A DNA stretch of 64,000 nucleotides from Planctomycetaceae bacterium (GCA_020638995.1 JACKHM010000004.1:620001-684000); one strand, 5' to 3'. Numbered from the stretch's first letter, positions 42,201-50,278 are shown. Notes: a model not told the origin generated them from the letters alone. Made by a program: numbers and translations.

Positions 42201-42358
42201 TTCGACGAGAACGCGAGCGTTTTGAATTGTCGCCGGATGAAGCGAGGTCTTTGCTGGGCGCGCGAGCCGATTCGTTGGGAGATGCTCGGGAAGTCGCCGC
42301 TTGGTTCTTCATCGCGAACATATTGCTGAACCTGGACGAGACCATTACGAAGAGCTAA
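39251..42358 (+). CDS. PSCyt1-DUF1549-DUF1553 cytochrome protein with inserted beta-sandwich
   Basis: A 1035-residue protein. ATG 39251 begins a signal peptide (NSEFAYRVIVTLGIALTV); a GTG at 39206 adds 15 residues before it. PSCyt1 has CYSCHGPDEQEG. PSCyt2/DUF1549 runs from LRRVYLDLIGLPPSVEEVDD to CAQCHNHKYDPFTQRDYY. A coil (LETQIAALREQLKPLVAERL) leads into about 200 residues that look like a carbohydrate-binding beta-sandwich (ITGFKLETLTDSSLP, RPNFILHEFTVAAES, GWAINPEFGKPHEARFL). PSD1/DUF1553 ends the protein (NPLTARVAVNRWWAEIFGQGI). This long variant with an inserted sandwich is known in planctomycetes. No DUF1501 gene follows it. Confidence 0.93.
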   Translation: MPNSEFAYRVIVTLGIALTVPIPALADDSTSSPNRIDFVRDVEPIFSARCYSCHGPDEQEGQLRLDARSIVRRGGISGPLFESGKGKESLLYKFLAGVGDVERMPLDDEPLSGEEVAIIVRWIDEGAVWPDGVGAEVELESHWAYVPPAASTVPEVSQPGWVRTPIDAFVLHQLDARKLHPSERAEDARLLRRVYLDLIGLPPSVEEVDDFVESKRVDKYEQVVDRLLASPQYGPRWARPWLDAARYADSNGYQADQYREVWPYRDWVINAMNADMPFDQFTLEQLAGDLLPEPTIAQRIATGFSRLTTCNVEAGVDPEENRVNQIIDRVNTTGTVWLGSSIECAQCHNHKYDPFTQRDYYQLFAYFNNTPLEVDGNGVTYEFVGPKMDLPLSETQCDEREQLETQIAALREQLKPLVAERLKMLGEWEQQQAAAQQDTAQWHVLDIASFESSGGASHTLLDDKSILIGGTLPDSDIYTIVVDTTVHDITGFKLETLTDSSLPDTGPGRYTRPNFILHEFTVAAESHGGGSGSQTIVKLHSPSADFSQKGWDVAGAIDGDAKTGWAINPEFGKPHEARFLTEKPIAFEGSATLTFTLDQHYGGGRTIGRMRLSAMTGAPNKSDLPETIATILKRPSDKRNAKQRQELDEYFTELDPSIKRLRVQVAELQKKVDAIKPTTTLVMIEQAEPRKTTVFKRGSFLDQGEPVTMSTPEALPELADVESQDRRDLAMWLASRENPLTARVAVNRWWAEIFGQGIVATLEDFGTQGERPTHPELLDWLAMELMNSGWSMKHVHRQIVLSATYQQSSRLTPELQKLDPYNKLYARAPRFRLPAETVRDNALAIAGLLSYKMAGPPIFPPQPPNIWRHVGRNEPKYDTSTGNDRFRRGIYVIWRRSAPYPSFINFDAPDRASCVVNRPRTNTPLQALTLMNDPAYVEMAIALAERIANTQDLKSVEDRVAFAVKLCAARTATSEELRHLAEVFRRERERFELSPDEARSLLGARADSLGDAREVAAWFFIANILLNLDETITKS

Positions 42359-42374
42359 TAAGACGCGACGCATT

Positions 42375-42424
42375 GCCTGACTGCGGCAGGCCTCTATGAT
42401 TGGTTCGATAAGCTGATTCGAACC
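42375..42424 (+). terminator. Two consecutive hairpins between the PSD1 gene and fxsA
   Basis: GCCTG and CAGGC (42375-42391) form a 5-bp stem with a 7-base loop. GGTTCGA and TCGAACC (42402-42424) form a perfect 7-bp inverted repeat with a 9-base spacer that ends just before the fxsA ribosome site. No T-run follows, so the second could be an operator instead. Confidence 0.35.
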
Positions 42425-42437
42425 GAGGAAATGACTT

Positions 42438-42908
42438 GTGCTGTTCTATCTCTTAGTGCTGTTCATCGTTGTGCCATTCGTTGAATTGGCGCTACTGTTG
42501 AAAATCGCCGACGTGAGGGGATGGGTTCACACCTTGATCCTGGTCGTTGCAACCGGCATCCTCGGGACTTGGCTCGCCCGCTCTCAGGGAATCAAGACGT
42601 ATTACAAGATTCAGCAGTCATTGTCTGCGGGCCGAATGCCGACCGATTCATTGATCGATGCAGCTTTGATCTTTGTTGCGGGAGCGCTTTTGCTCACACC
42701 AGGGATACTCACCGATCTGTTCGGCTTCTCGCTGTTGTTTCCCGTCACACGCCATCTGTACCGACGCTGGCTCGTGAACAAGTTCAAGGGCAGCTTCAAG
42801 GTGCAAACTTCATTTTCAGGCGACCCGCCCCAGCAGGGCTCAGAGGTAATCGACTCGTATGTCGTCGAGCATCATCTGCATGGGGATGAAACAGCTCGTA
42901 AGCCGTAG
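42438..42908 (+). CDS. fxsA: FxsA family membrane protein
   Basis: A 156-residue inner-membrane protein. The FxsA signature is strong: FYLLVLFIVVPFVELALLLK, a second segment LILVVATGILGTWLARSQG, and AALIFVAGALLLTPGILTDL with the family TPGxxTD motif, then a basic cytoplasmic tail. E. coli FxsA suppresses phage T7 exclusion by the F plasmid when overproduced; the normal role is unknown. The start is GTG 42438, with GAGGA eight bases upstream; the ATG at 42431 is out of frame. It is convergent with the Hint-domain gene. Confidence 0.93.
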   Translation: MLFYLLVLFIVVPFVELALLLKIADVRGWVHTLILVVATGILGTWLARSQGIKTYYKIQQSLSAGRMPTDSLIDAALIFVAGALLLTPGILTDLFGFSLLFPVTRHLYRRWLVNKFKGSFKVQTSFSGDPPQQGSEVIDSYVVEHHLHGDETARKP

Positions 42909-42936
42909 GGAACGCGCGAGTCTAGATCCTTCGTAA

Positions 42937-44733
42937 TCAATAAGCCGCGAGTCCTGGCACAAGCTTCGTGGTCGGTTGCCGATCTGTAACGTCGTGGGAA
43001 AGGACCTTGCCCGCTCCGACAAAGTAGGTGTTGAAGTCAGCGACGACAAGATTATAGGTCTGGGCGACTGTTCCGCTCTCCACGGACAACACGGGGACGG
43101 TGCCTTTGATGGTATGCAGCAAAACGCCAGACTCGAGATCGCGAGCCTTCGACCATCCCTGACCGGATGCCCAGAATAAGTGTCCGCCGCTGGTTTCAAA
43201 TGCATCGTTACCCACACGCGTTTTGATTAACGGCTCCATTGGACGGATCGTTGTTCGCACCACCGGCTTGTAGGCTAACTCGCCCGTTTCGACATCCTGC
43301 GAAAGGACAACGTCACCGACTTGGATTGCTTCGATGGGCATTTGGCCGGAACTGGTCCACACAAGTGTTCCCGCTGCAAAACACTCGACGCGCTGTGGGC
43401 GAGGCGAGCCTTGCGACTGTGCTCCGTCCGAGGCCACGCTCGAAGGTGACTGATCGGACACTACGACTTGCCGAGTGAGAGTTTGCTGTTGCGTTTGTTT
43501 TTGTCCTTGGATGGCGACGTCGTTCTGCTGGTTCCACCATTGCCACCATGTTTGTGGGTTGGCGGGAAGGTTCTGTTGCGTCGCGAGGTTCAAGACGCGA
43601 GCGATGCGCTCGTTGAGCAATGTTGTGAAGGCATTTTGCTGCTGGGCCGACTGCTGTAGTTGAACTGCGGTCGCAAAGGAATCTGCGAACGCTCGAGAGA
43701 GTGTTTCGTTTCCGTTAGCACCGGGAATGACACGCCGTCGGTAGATCGAGTTGAAAAAGAGCACTTGCCGCTGGTCTTGGCCTTCGCGGGCGAACGCGTG
43801 CTGATAAAACAGCCGCCCATTTACCTGTCGTACGGCCGTCCGAGATTCGAGCGGCGTGTACATTTCGGCCAGCAACCGCGGGACGAACCGTTCGTGGGGT
43901 AGTGACTTCAATCGGAGGGAAGCTTCATCCCGCACTTCGGGCCAAGGTGAAAAAACTGAGTGCCGAATGATTGAGTCGACAGCATCTTGCTCGGGCATGC
44001 TCGCAATCGCTTCCAATGCGAGCATCGAAGCCGTTTGACTATGAGTCGAGATGCATTCCTCGACGGCCGGAATCGCTGCGGCAGATGTGATGGATCGAAT
44101 CGCCGATGCGGCTCGCAATCGTGTCTCAAGACTCGAGTGGCCAAGATCCGCTCGCAGGGCAAGCATCCTCTCTCGCCAAGCCTCAAGAGCCTCTTGACGC
44201 GACGACTCTCGCTCCGATTGTCGGAGGAGTTCCTCCGTGTGAATCCACTGACCGTTGGATAGCTGGAAGCCAAGTTCTGTGCGTGCTTCCTCATGATTGG
44301 GATCAAAATCAAGCACTCGCGTCAAATGTGCGCGCCGCTGGTCGGGCATTCCTCGCTCACGGCACCATTCGGCGAGTTCCCAGTGACCATCGAGTGTATC
44401 CCCCAATTCTTCGCGGTGTTTTCGATACGTCGCAAGCAGCGAATCGGTGCCGATGATTCCTGGCGATTCGTAAACTCGTGACCAGTCAGCACCAACGAGA
44501 ACAAACCCGTGATGCCATCTCGCGGGGGCGTAGTCGGGATCAGCCTGAATCGCCTCAGTGAGCAGGCGGTCTCGATCCGCTTGCAATCCATAAATCTCTC
44601 GGTGAAGTGCCTCGGCAACGAGTTGTTGGGCCGCTTCACGATCGGACGCTACCGCTTTGCTGGCGACGTTGTCGGTGAATTCAATGACTAAGATCGATAA
44701 ACAGGCAGCGATTGTGAGTGAGCGCCAAGACAT
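42937..44733 (-). CDS. TPR/HEAT-repeat exported protein ending in a Hint (intein-like) domain
   Basis: A 598-residue protein. ATG 44733 has a textbook GGAGG ribosome site seven bases upstream and starts a signal peptide (SWRSLTIAACLSILVIEF). Residues about 30-160 are TPR-like (LTEAIQADPDYAPARWHHGF, LTRVLDFDPNHEEARTELGF), and about 190-290 are HEAT-like (RLRAASAIRSITSAAAIPAV). A Gln-rich segment precedes the Hint domain at 451-590: the nucleophile Cys451 in CFAAGTLVWTSSGQMPIEAI, block B SGGHLFW, and the end VGAGKVLSHDV. The terminal HN of self-cleaving Hints is HD here, and only 18 residues follow. It may autoprocess at its N side or be a fixed fold. Confidence 0.87.
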   Translation of the reverse strand: MSWRSLTIAACLSILVIEFTDNVASKAVASDREAAQQLVAEALHREIYGLQADRDRLLTEAIQADPDYAPARWHHGFVLVGADWSRVYESPGIIGTDSLLATYRKHREELGDTLDGHWELAEWCRERGMPDQRRAHLTRVLDFDPNHEEARTELGFQLSNGQWIHTEELLRQSERESSRQEALEAWRERMLALRADLGHSSLETRLRAASAIRSITSAAAIPAVEECISTHSQTASMLALEAIASMPEQDAVDSIIRHSVFSPWPEVRDEASLRLKSLPHERFVPRLLAEMYTPLESRTAVRQVNGRLFYQHAFAREGQDQRQVLFFNSIYRRRVIPGANGNETLSRAFADSFATAVQLQQSAQQQNAFTTLLNERIARVLNLATQQNLPANPQTWWQWWNQQNDVAIQGQKQTQQQTLTRQVVVSDQSPSSVASDGAQSQGSPRPQRVECFAAGTLVWTSSGQMPIEAIQVGDVVLSQDVETGELAYKPVVRTTIRPMEPLIKTRVGNDAFETSGGHLFWASGQGWSKARDLESGVLLHTIKGTVPVLSVESGTVAQTYNLVVADFNTYFVGAGKVLSHDVTDRQPTTKLVPGLAAY

Positions 44734-44954
44734 GAGGTATCCTCCTACATATCGTTCATAAAGCACAACGCGAATGCGATGCTCGAAACGAACAGATCGG
44801 GCCGGCCCCCGTCGACTCTGCCACTGATCATATCGCTGTGCAAGCGAGCCTGCAAGCAAATCGAAGACTGCAAATCGACTGGCAATCGCCAGAGACTGAG
44901 CTTCTCAGGCTTCGTTGTCCGACTAGAATTGCCGTAAACCGCAAGTGAGCCCCT

Positions 44955-46325
44955 ATGCCTGATGCTGAACCCGACCTCAGTCCTTCTGAATCGAATGCCC
45001 CTTCGTCCGATGGAGATTATGGCAATCGACGAGCGGCGGCCAAGGTGCGCGAGTTTCCCCAGACTCCGGGCGTCTACTTGATGAAAGATCTGGCCGGCCG
45101 GGTGATCTACGTCGGCAAGGCAAAGAATCTCCGATCGCGCGCCGGTAGCTACTTCTTGCAGGGTGCCAAAGAAGAATGGCGCACGGCAGATTGGGTACAC
45201 GAGATCTGTGACATTGATTACATCGAGTGTGATAGCGAAGTCGACGCGTTGCTGATGGAGTCGCGACTGGTCAAGGACATCCAGCCCAAGCACAACAAAG
45301 AGCTTAAGGATGACAAGACGTTTCCCTATCTAATGATAACGACGCGAGAGGACTTCCCTCGGGTCGAAGTAACACGAGAGCCTCGTGACCGCGGCGTCAA
45401 ACTGTACGGTCCCTTCGCCAACGCTGGCGACTTACGGGGAGCGGTACAGGTATTGCAACGCATCTTCAAGTTCCGAACCTGCTCATTGGATATCGACGAA
45501 GGAGATGAGCGCTGGAAGTGGTTTCGTCCGTGCCTGCTCGCCAGTATCAATCAGTGTACGGTGCCTTGTAACATGCGTATCAGCAAGGAAGAGTATCGAC
45601 GAGATATTCGCCGCCTGCAGATGTTTCTGGATGGCAAACGCGATTCGTTGCTGAAGCAGATGGTTAAGGAGATGGAAGCGGCGGCGAAGTTGTTGGAGTT
45701 CGAAAAGGCAGCACGGCTGCGCGACGAGATCAAGATGCTGGAGACTTTGGACCAGCGCGGCGAACTGGATACACATGCTCAACCGGAAGTCTTCTATATC
45801 GATCCCAAGAAAGGGTTGAGCGGCTTGCGCAAGGTGTTGAAACTTGACAGCACACCTCGAACAATCGAAGGCATCGACATTGCACATCTCGGTGGCGGAC
45901 AAACGGTCGCCAGCGTCGTGCAGTTTATCGATGGTTTGCCTTTTAAACCCGGCTATCGCCGCTACAAGATTCGCGAAGTCGAAGGGGTCGATGACTTCCG
46001 CAGTATCTATGAGGTCGTGGCTCGTCGTTACAAGCGGATGTCGGATCAGGCAGAGATGTTTCCCGACATCGTTCTGATTGATGGGGGCAAGGGGCAGTTA
46101 AACTCGGCGCTTGCTGCCTTTCGAGACCAGCAGGTTCAACCTCCGACATTAATATCGCTTGCGAAGCGTGAGGAAGAGATTTTTCGACCGGGGGAATCAG
46201 AATCATTACGCTTGAGTCGCCACGCATTCGCCCTGCGGCTGTTGCAATACGTACGCGATGAAGCTCACCGGTTTGCTCAGCACTATCACCACATGCTGCG
46301 AAAGAAGTCGACATTGGGCGAGTGA
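44955..46325 (+). CDS. uvrC: Excinuclease ABC subunit C, short form
   Basis: A nucleotide-excision-repair nuclease of 456 residues against about 600 in E. coli. The N-terminal GIY-YIG domain shows PGVYLMKDLAGRVIYVGKAK and the metal Glu in DALLMESRLVKDIQPKHN. The Cys-rich region reads FRPCLLASINQCTVPC, the UVR motif DSLLKQMVKEMEAAAKLLEF, and the RNase H-like half has IEGIDIAHLGGGQTVASVV and IVLIDGGKGQLNSA, ending in RDEAHRFAQHYHHMLRKKS. The tandem helix-hairpin-helix that normally follows is absent, and no frame after the stop encodes it. The nuclease centres are complete, so the protein is probably active. Confidence 0.94.
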   Translation: MPDAEPDLSPSESNAPSSDGDYGNRRAAAKVREFPQTPGVYLMKDLAGRVIYVGKAKNLRSRAGSYFLQGAKEEWRTADWVHEICDIDYIECDSEVDALLMESRLVKDIQPKHNKELKDDKTFPYLMITTREDFPRVEVTREPRDRGVKLYGPFANAGDLRGAVQVLQRIFKFRTCSLDIDEGDERWKWFRPCLLASINQCTVPCNMRISKEEYRRDIRRLQMFLDGKRDSLLKQMVKEMEAAAKLLEFEKAARLRDEIKMLETLDQRGELDTHAQPEVFYIDPKKGLSGLRKVLKLDSTPRTIEGIDIAHLGGGQTVASVVQFIDGLPFKPGYRRYKIREVEGVDDFRSIYEVVARRYKRMSDQAEMFPDIVLIDGGKGQLNSALAAFRDQQVQPPTLISLAKREEEIFRPGESESLRLSRHAFALRLLQYVRDEAHRFAQHYHHMLRKKSTLGE

Positions 46326-46638
46326 TTGGAGCCCGTCCTCAAGTTTCCCGGCCATTAGGGACAAGCACCACGTACAAAAGGGCCCGATACTCAGCCGGGA
46401 ATTGGATTTATGCTGCGAACGTCCTTCGTTGACGCTGGCGAGTCCCGAATTCCGCCAACCCGGTTTCCAAGTCGTCAACTGTCGCCCTATCGCGAACAGA
46501 CCTTTTTCGTCATCGGCATATGGGCAAAAGGCAGCGTCGTCTTTGCTTCCTGCGTTGATCCAGGTAACCTTGATTCCACGCGGTTGCATTGAAACGCGCG
46601 TTGGAACTTTCCTCAATCCAGAAACATGGAGTTGTCTG
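46326..46638 (+). other. Intergenic region between uvrC and the PQQ gene, no gene recognised
   Basis: The frame of the downstream gene is open through this stretch but has no signal-peptide or ribosome-site support before 46639. A 60-codon frame at 46410-46592 lacks a ribosome site. No helix-hairpin-helix remnant of uvrC is seen. Confidence 0.4.
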
Positions 46639-47952
46639 ATGTACCGAGTCCTTTGTCTTATCGCTGCGTTCATCCTGTCGACGGATAGCATGCGTGCTGC
46701 CGATCGTTGGCCCGAGTGGCGAGGAGAGACGGGGCAAGGCATCTCGCAGGCAAAGAACCTACCGGTTCACTGGAGCGAAGGGACGGGTGTTGTGTGGAAA
46801 ACAAACGTCCCGGGGCGTGGCTGGTCGACACCCGTCATTGAAAACAGACGGATTTGGTTGACCACAGCACACGACGAGCCAGCCAGTGAGGAAGAAGCGG
46901 AGCGGCGGCGGAAAACGACCACCAATTCGCAACCACTAATTATCTCCAAGTTCGTGAGTCTGCGTGCCGTCTGCGTTGACCTCGACAGTGGAACATTGCT
47001 TCGCGATATCGAAGTACTCTCCGAGCAGGATCCGGACTTTATTCATCGAGAGAACACGTACGCAACGCCATCACCGGTACTTGAAAACGGGCACCTTTAT
47101 TGTCACTACGGCTCTTGCGGCATCGCCTGTCTTGATACCGAATCTGGAAAGGTTCTTTGGACGAATCGCAATTTGCGCGTGAAACACGAGAATGGACCTG
47201 GCAGCTCACCCGTGCTGTGGCAAGACCAGCTGTTCATTCACTGTGATGGGATCGATGAGCAGTACGTTGTCGCCTTGAATAAGGACACCGGTGAAATCAA
47301 CTGGAAGACGAAGCGATCAGGCAAGTTGAACGACAATCCACAACTGAAGAAGTCATACGCGACTCCTTTGGTGACGGAAGTGAACGGCGAGCTTCAACTT
47401 GTGTCGCCAGGGGCGGACTGGGTCTATGGATACGATCTGGATAACGGTAAAGAACTGTGGCGACTGAATTACGGTGAGCTTGGGTTCTCAAACGCGGCGC
47501 GGCCCGTGGCTGGAAACGAGTTGCTTTACATCGCGACGGGATACATGAAGGCGAGAATGTTGGCTGTCCGAGTTGGCAAGGAAGGCGGCCACCAGCAAGC
47601 GGAGATTGCTTGGCGTTATACCAAACAAGTCCCTAACGTCTCGTCGCCTGTGGTTGTTGGTGACATGATCTTCTTTGTTTCCGACCAGGGTATTGCCTCG
47701 TGTCTGGATGCCAACACAGGTGAAGCCCATTGGACGGAGCGAATTGGCAAGCATTTCTGGGCCTCGCCGTTTTATGCCGACGGACGCATCTACTTCTTTG
47801 ATCGAGACGGAACAACGACGGTGGTCGAAGCGGACAAGAAGTATCAGCGGTTGGCGATCAATAAACTTGACGGTGAGATGTTGGCTACGGCAGCAGCGGT
47901 CGACAACGCGCTCATCCTGCGTACGGATAAGGCGCTGTATCGATTGCAGTAG
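46639..47952 (+). CDS. PQQ-like beta-propeller exported protein
   Basis: A 437-residue secreted propeller. ATG 46639 follows GGAG by seven bases and opens a signal peptide (YRVLCLIAAFILSTDSMRA). It then starts with WPEWRGETGQGIS, the usual entry to planctomycete PQQ-repeat proteins. Blades include LDTESGKVLWTNRN, LNKDTGEINWKTKR, YDLDNGKELWRLNYG and LDANTGEAHWTER, and it ends with a final RTDKALYRL strand. The family resembles BamB and quinoprotein dehydrogenases; residues for PQQ or Ca2+ in true dehydrogenases are not evident, so a binding role is more likely. A long open frame upstream to 46258 overlaps uvrC and is not coding. Confidence 0.9.
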   Translation: MYRVLCLIAAFILSTDSMRAADRWPEWRGETGQGISQAKNLPVHWSEGTGVVWKTNVPGRGWSTPVIENRRIWLTTAHDEPASEEEAERRRKTTTNSQPLIISKFVSLRAVCVDLDSGTLLRDIEVLSEQDPDFIHRENTYATPSPVLENGHLYCHYGSCGIACLDTESGKVLWTNRNLRVKHENGPGSSPVLWQDQLFIHCDGIDEQYVVALNKDTGEINWKTKRSGKLNDNPQLKKSYATPLVTEVNGELQLVSPGADWVYGYDLDNGKELWRLNYGELGFSNAARPVAGNELLYIATGYMKARMLAVRVGKEGGHQQAEIAWRYTKQVPNVSSPVVVGDMIFFVSDQGIASCLDANTGEAHWTERIGKHFWASPFYADGRIYFFDRDGTTTVVEADKKYQRLAINKLDGEMLATAAAVDNALILRTDKALYRLQ

Positions 47953-48063
47953 TCTCTTCTCTCGTTGTGCTTATCGGCGTCTGTGGAGTGCTTACAAAGT
48001 TCGCTCTGAGGATGCGGGTCGAATCTCGCGGTCCCCGGACGTGGGAAATGTCATCCACTTCCA

Positions 48064-49770
48064 TTATTTTAGAAACGTCTCCAGCTGCGTGCGTTCTTCA
48101 TCGGTCAGCGGATTCCAGTCAATTGCGACCGTAGGCAGACTCGTGCGCAACGTCTCGATGTCCGTCGCCGGAATGTCGATGCGACGGAGTGTCAGCTTCT
48201 TCAAACGTGGCAATTCCTTCAGGCGTTGCAGCGCGGGTAACGAAAGTCGAGCTTCATCGAGCGTCAGCGACTCCAGCGTCGTAAGCTTTGACAACGTGCC
48301 AAAGGTCGAATCATCAAGGCTAACTGCGTTCGAGCCGCCATCGTACCGTCGCAGGCGTTGCCCCAACCACAGCGATCGGAGTTTCGGCAGTTTCGTGAGC
48401 GACTCGTTTCCGGCCTGTGTTTGGTAAGTGTGCCAAGTGCGAAACTCTCGCAGCTGCTTGATCTCTGCCACGGCCGCCATCCCCAGGTCGTTGAATGGCG
48501 TGCCGGCGATCGTCAGGCGTTCCAAATTGGGCAGACTTTTCAATGCCGCGAAACCCGATCCGTCGAAGCCCTTCATTCCGAATGATGGATGAAAGAATGA
48601 CAGCGACCGTAGCTTGGTTAGCGTGGTCAGCTTGGCGAGGCCCGCGTCGCTCACCTGGATACGGTCCGTTCCTAACTCTTCGAGTTGGGACAGTCCGGAA
48701 AGATGCGACAGCGTCTCATCCGTCAGCCCCTTGCATTGCCCAAACAGGGTCAGACTCTGGAGTTCGCGAAGTTGCCCGAGCAGTCGAAACTCGGCATCGC
48801 CCAGCCGCGAGCAATCTTTGAAGGAGACCTTCGTGATGATTCCATCCGTCTGAGTCACCTGAGCGCCGAGTTCCTCGAGTTGCTCGGAGACGGAAAGGCT
48901 GTCGTTGACTTGCAACGTCTTACTCAACCACGCGACAAGCTGTTCCTTGTAGTCAGAGTTCAGCTTGTCCCAGCCTCCCATGCCGTGAACGCCGTTGGGA
49001 ATCGTGAGCAAGTCGCAGGAATTGCCCGCATCTTTCATCTGCTTTTGGAATCGCCTGGATTGTTCGAACGGCACGGTCGGGTCCTGGTCGCCGTGGACGA
49101 GCAAATACGGCGGCATCCCTGGATGGACATAGCTGCTGGGCGAGACCTCACGCAACCGTTTCCAGGCGTCGTCATTCAACTCAGTCAACCCCAAGAGTGC
49201 GGTCATCGACTCGCCGAGCATGTTGCGGTGCTTCACCTGGAACTCGAGATCGTGTGGCGCGTAGAACGGGACGACCGCCGCGACGCGCGTGTCGTCTTGC
49301 GCCTTTGCTCCAGCATAGGACACGAGATGCCCGCCAGCAGACTCGCCGATCAGCGCGATCCGGTTCGTATCGACATTGTACTGCTTCGCGTGCGCCTTTA
49401 CCCAGCGAATCGCGGCGTCAACATCCTCGGCACATGCCGGCCAACGATGCTGTGGAGCCAAGCGGTAGTTGATCGTAAACCACACGAAGCCCGCCTTGCT
49501 GAGCGGCTCGAACAGCGGTTTGATGTAGCTCTGCTTGTCGCCCCGCATAAATCCACCGCCATGAACCAAGATGCAGGTCGGCAGTGGCCCATGTCCTTTC
49601 GGCACGAACGCGTCCAACGTGAGACTGACATCGCCGATTTGGGCGAACTCGATATCGGTTTTCAGCAGCGGACCGATTTGTTCCCCTTGTTCCGCCGCAT
49701 CCGTGGAGCTCACAAAGCAGGTCATTTGAACTAACAAAATCAAGACAGCAACAACGCGAGTTCCGCTCAT
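48064..49770 (-). CDS. Exported alpha/beta hydrolase fused to leucine-rich repeats
   Basis: A 568-residue protein with a signal peptide (SGTRVVAVLILLVQMTCFVS) from ATG 49770. The esterase half (about 35-305) has the oxyanion motif HGGGFMRGDKQSY, nucleophile GESAGG, acid VHGDQDPTVPF and His in IPNGVHGMGGW. The second half (about 325-568) is a run of leucine-rich repeats (LQSLTLFGQCKGLTDETLSH, LRSLSFFHPS, LESLTLDEARLSLPALQRLK). Both parts are common separately; an esterase carrying its own repeats is less so. The repeats may hold a surface glycan or protein. The gene is on the same strand as the PDZ-Sel1 and RHS genes, about 350 bases after a small membrane peptide gene. Confidence 0.88.
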   Translation of the reverse strand: MSGTRVVAVLILLVQMTCFVSSTDAAEQGEQIGPLLKTDIEFAQIGDVSLTLDAFVPKGHGPLPTCILVHGGGFMRGDKQSYIKPLFEPLSKAGFVWFTINYRLAPQHRWPACAEDVDAAIRWVKAHAKQYNVDTNRIALIGESAGGHLVSYAGAKAQDDTRVAAVVPFYAPHDLEFQVKHRNMLGESMTALLGLTELNDDAWKRLREVSPSSYVHPGMPPYLLVHGDQDPTVPFEQSRRFQKQMKDAGNSCDLLTIPNGVHGMGGWDKLNSDYKEQLVAWLSKTLQVNDSLSVSEQLEELGAQVTQTDGIITKVSFKDCSRLGDAEFRLLGQLRELQSLTLFGQCKGLTDETLSHLSGLSQLEELGTDRIQVSDAGLAKLTTLTKLRSLSFFHPSFGMKGFDGSGFAALKSLPNLERLTIAGTPFNDLGMAAVAEIKQLREFRTWHTYQTQAGNESLTKLPKLRSLWLGQRLRRYDGGSNAVSLDDSTFGTLSKLTTLESLTLDEARLSLPALQRLKELPRLKKLTLRRIDIPATDIETLRTSLPTVAIDWNPLTDEERTQLETFLK

Positions 49771-50122
49771 TATTGAGGTTCCATAGAAGTAAACAACATG
49801 CACCAAGAAGATGCCGCGAGTGTCCACGGTAACCGCCGCGGCTGGCCAGCTCCTGTTTTTGTCGGCGATTCCATCTACCACAAGCGTATTGCAGATCGCG
49901 TTTGGAGCAAGATGGAAACTCCGCCTCGGCAATCTCGATGTTCCACAGTGTCGCGACACGGTCGCAGAAAGTTCTCGTTGGAGTTCACGCTTTAGCCGGT
50001 TCTGGCGAGACGCTGGCGAGCGGCTAAAGCCTGGACTTCGACAGATATTCCTCCCGGGTAGCCAGAGTTGTGAGCTCGCCTTGTTTCACTCACTCAGTGC
50101 GTCCAACAAGCTCACTCACAAC
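49771..50122. other. Intergenic stretch with promoter region of the hydrolase-LRR gene
   Basis: Apart from the palindrome at 49981-50039, listed separately, I see no gene. The open frame of the hydrolase gene extends upstream to 49959 but without leader or ribosome site support. Confidence 0.4.
49981..50039. repeat. Intergenic inverted repeat with GCTTTAGCCG arms
   Basis: GTTCACGCTTTAGCCG (49983-49998) is matched in reverse by CGGCTAAAGCCTGGACTTC (50021-50039), with 9 perfect central pairs and most of the outer ones kept. The 22-base spacer holds a direct TGGCGAG repeat. It lies 210 bases upstream of the hydrolase-LRR start. It resembles a dispersed palindromic unit rather than a terminator. 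Confidence 0.5.
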
Positions 50123-50239
50123 TTAAGCACGCCCTTCGCGAAACTCGGTGGGTGCCAGACTTCGCATTCCCATCAAAATCACTGCAACCCACGCGGTCAC
50201 GACAAGTAGAGGTTTCAAACTAAACCGAAGCCCGGACAT
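50123..50239 (-). CDS. Small membrane peptide, 38 aa
   Basis: A short gene with an AGGAG ribosome site eight bases before ATG 50239. The product opens SGLRFSLKPLLVVTAWVAVI and has one hydrophobic segment of about 15 residues (LLVVTAWVAVILMG), then a polar tail ending FREGRA. The RFSLKxLL start resembles the N-terminal anchor of a widespread planctomycete family that begins FSLRTLL. It lies 39 bases after the PDZ-Sel1 stop on the same strand, so it is probably co-transcribed. It may be a true micro-protein or the truncated head of such a family member; nothing in the 3' DNA continues it convincingly. Confidence 0.5.
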   Translation of the reverse strand: MSGLRFSLKPLLVVTAWVAVILMGMRSLAPTEFREGRA

Positions 50240-50278
50240 CCTAAATCTCCTGCGATCGTTCGTCGACATCGGCGAGGT

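Noticed and set aside
41231..42373. 380-codon open frame antisense to the PSD1 gene
   Set aside because: Shadow of a strongly coding gene; the translation has no recognisable domain.
46326..46638. Frameshifted continuation of uvrC
   Set aside because: None of the three plus frames gives a helix-hairpin-helix sequence, so the short UvrC appears genuine.
48685..49734. 349-codon open frame antisense to the hydrolase-LRR gene
   Set aside because: The opposite strand carries intact catalytic motifs and repeats; this frame does not.
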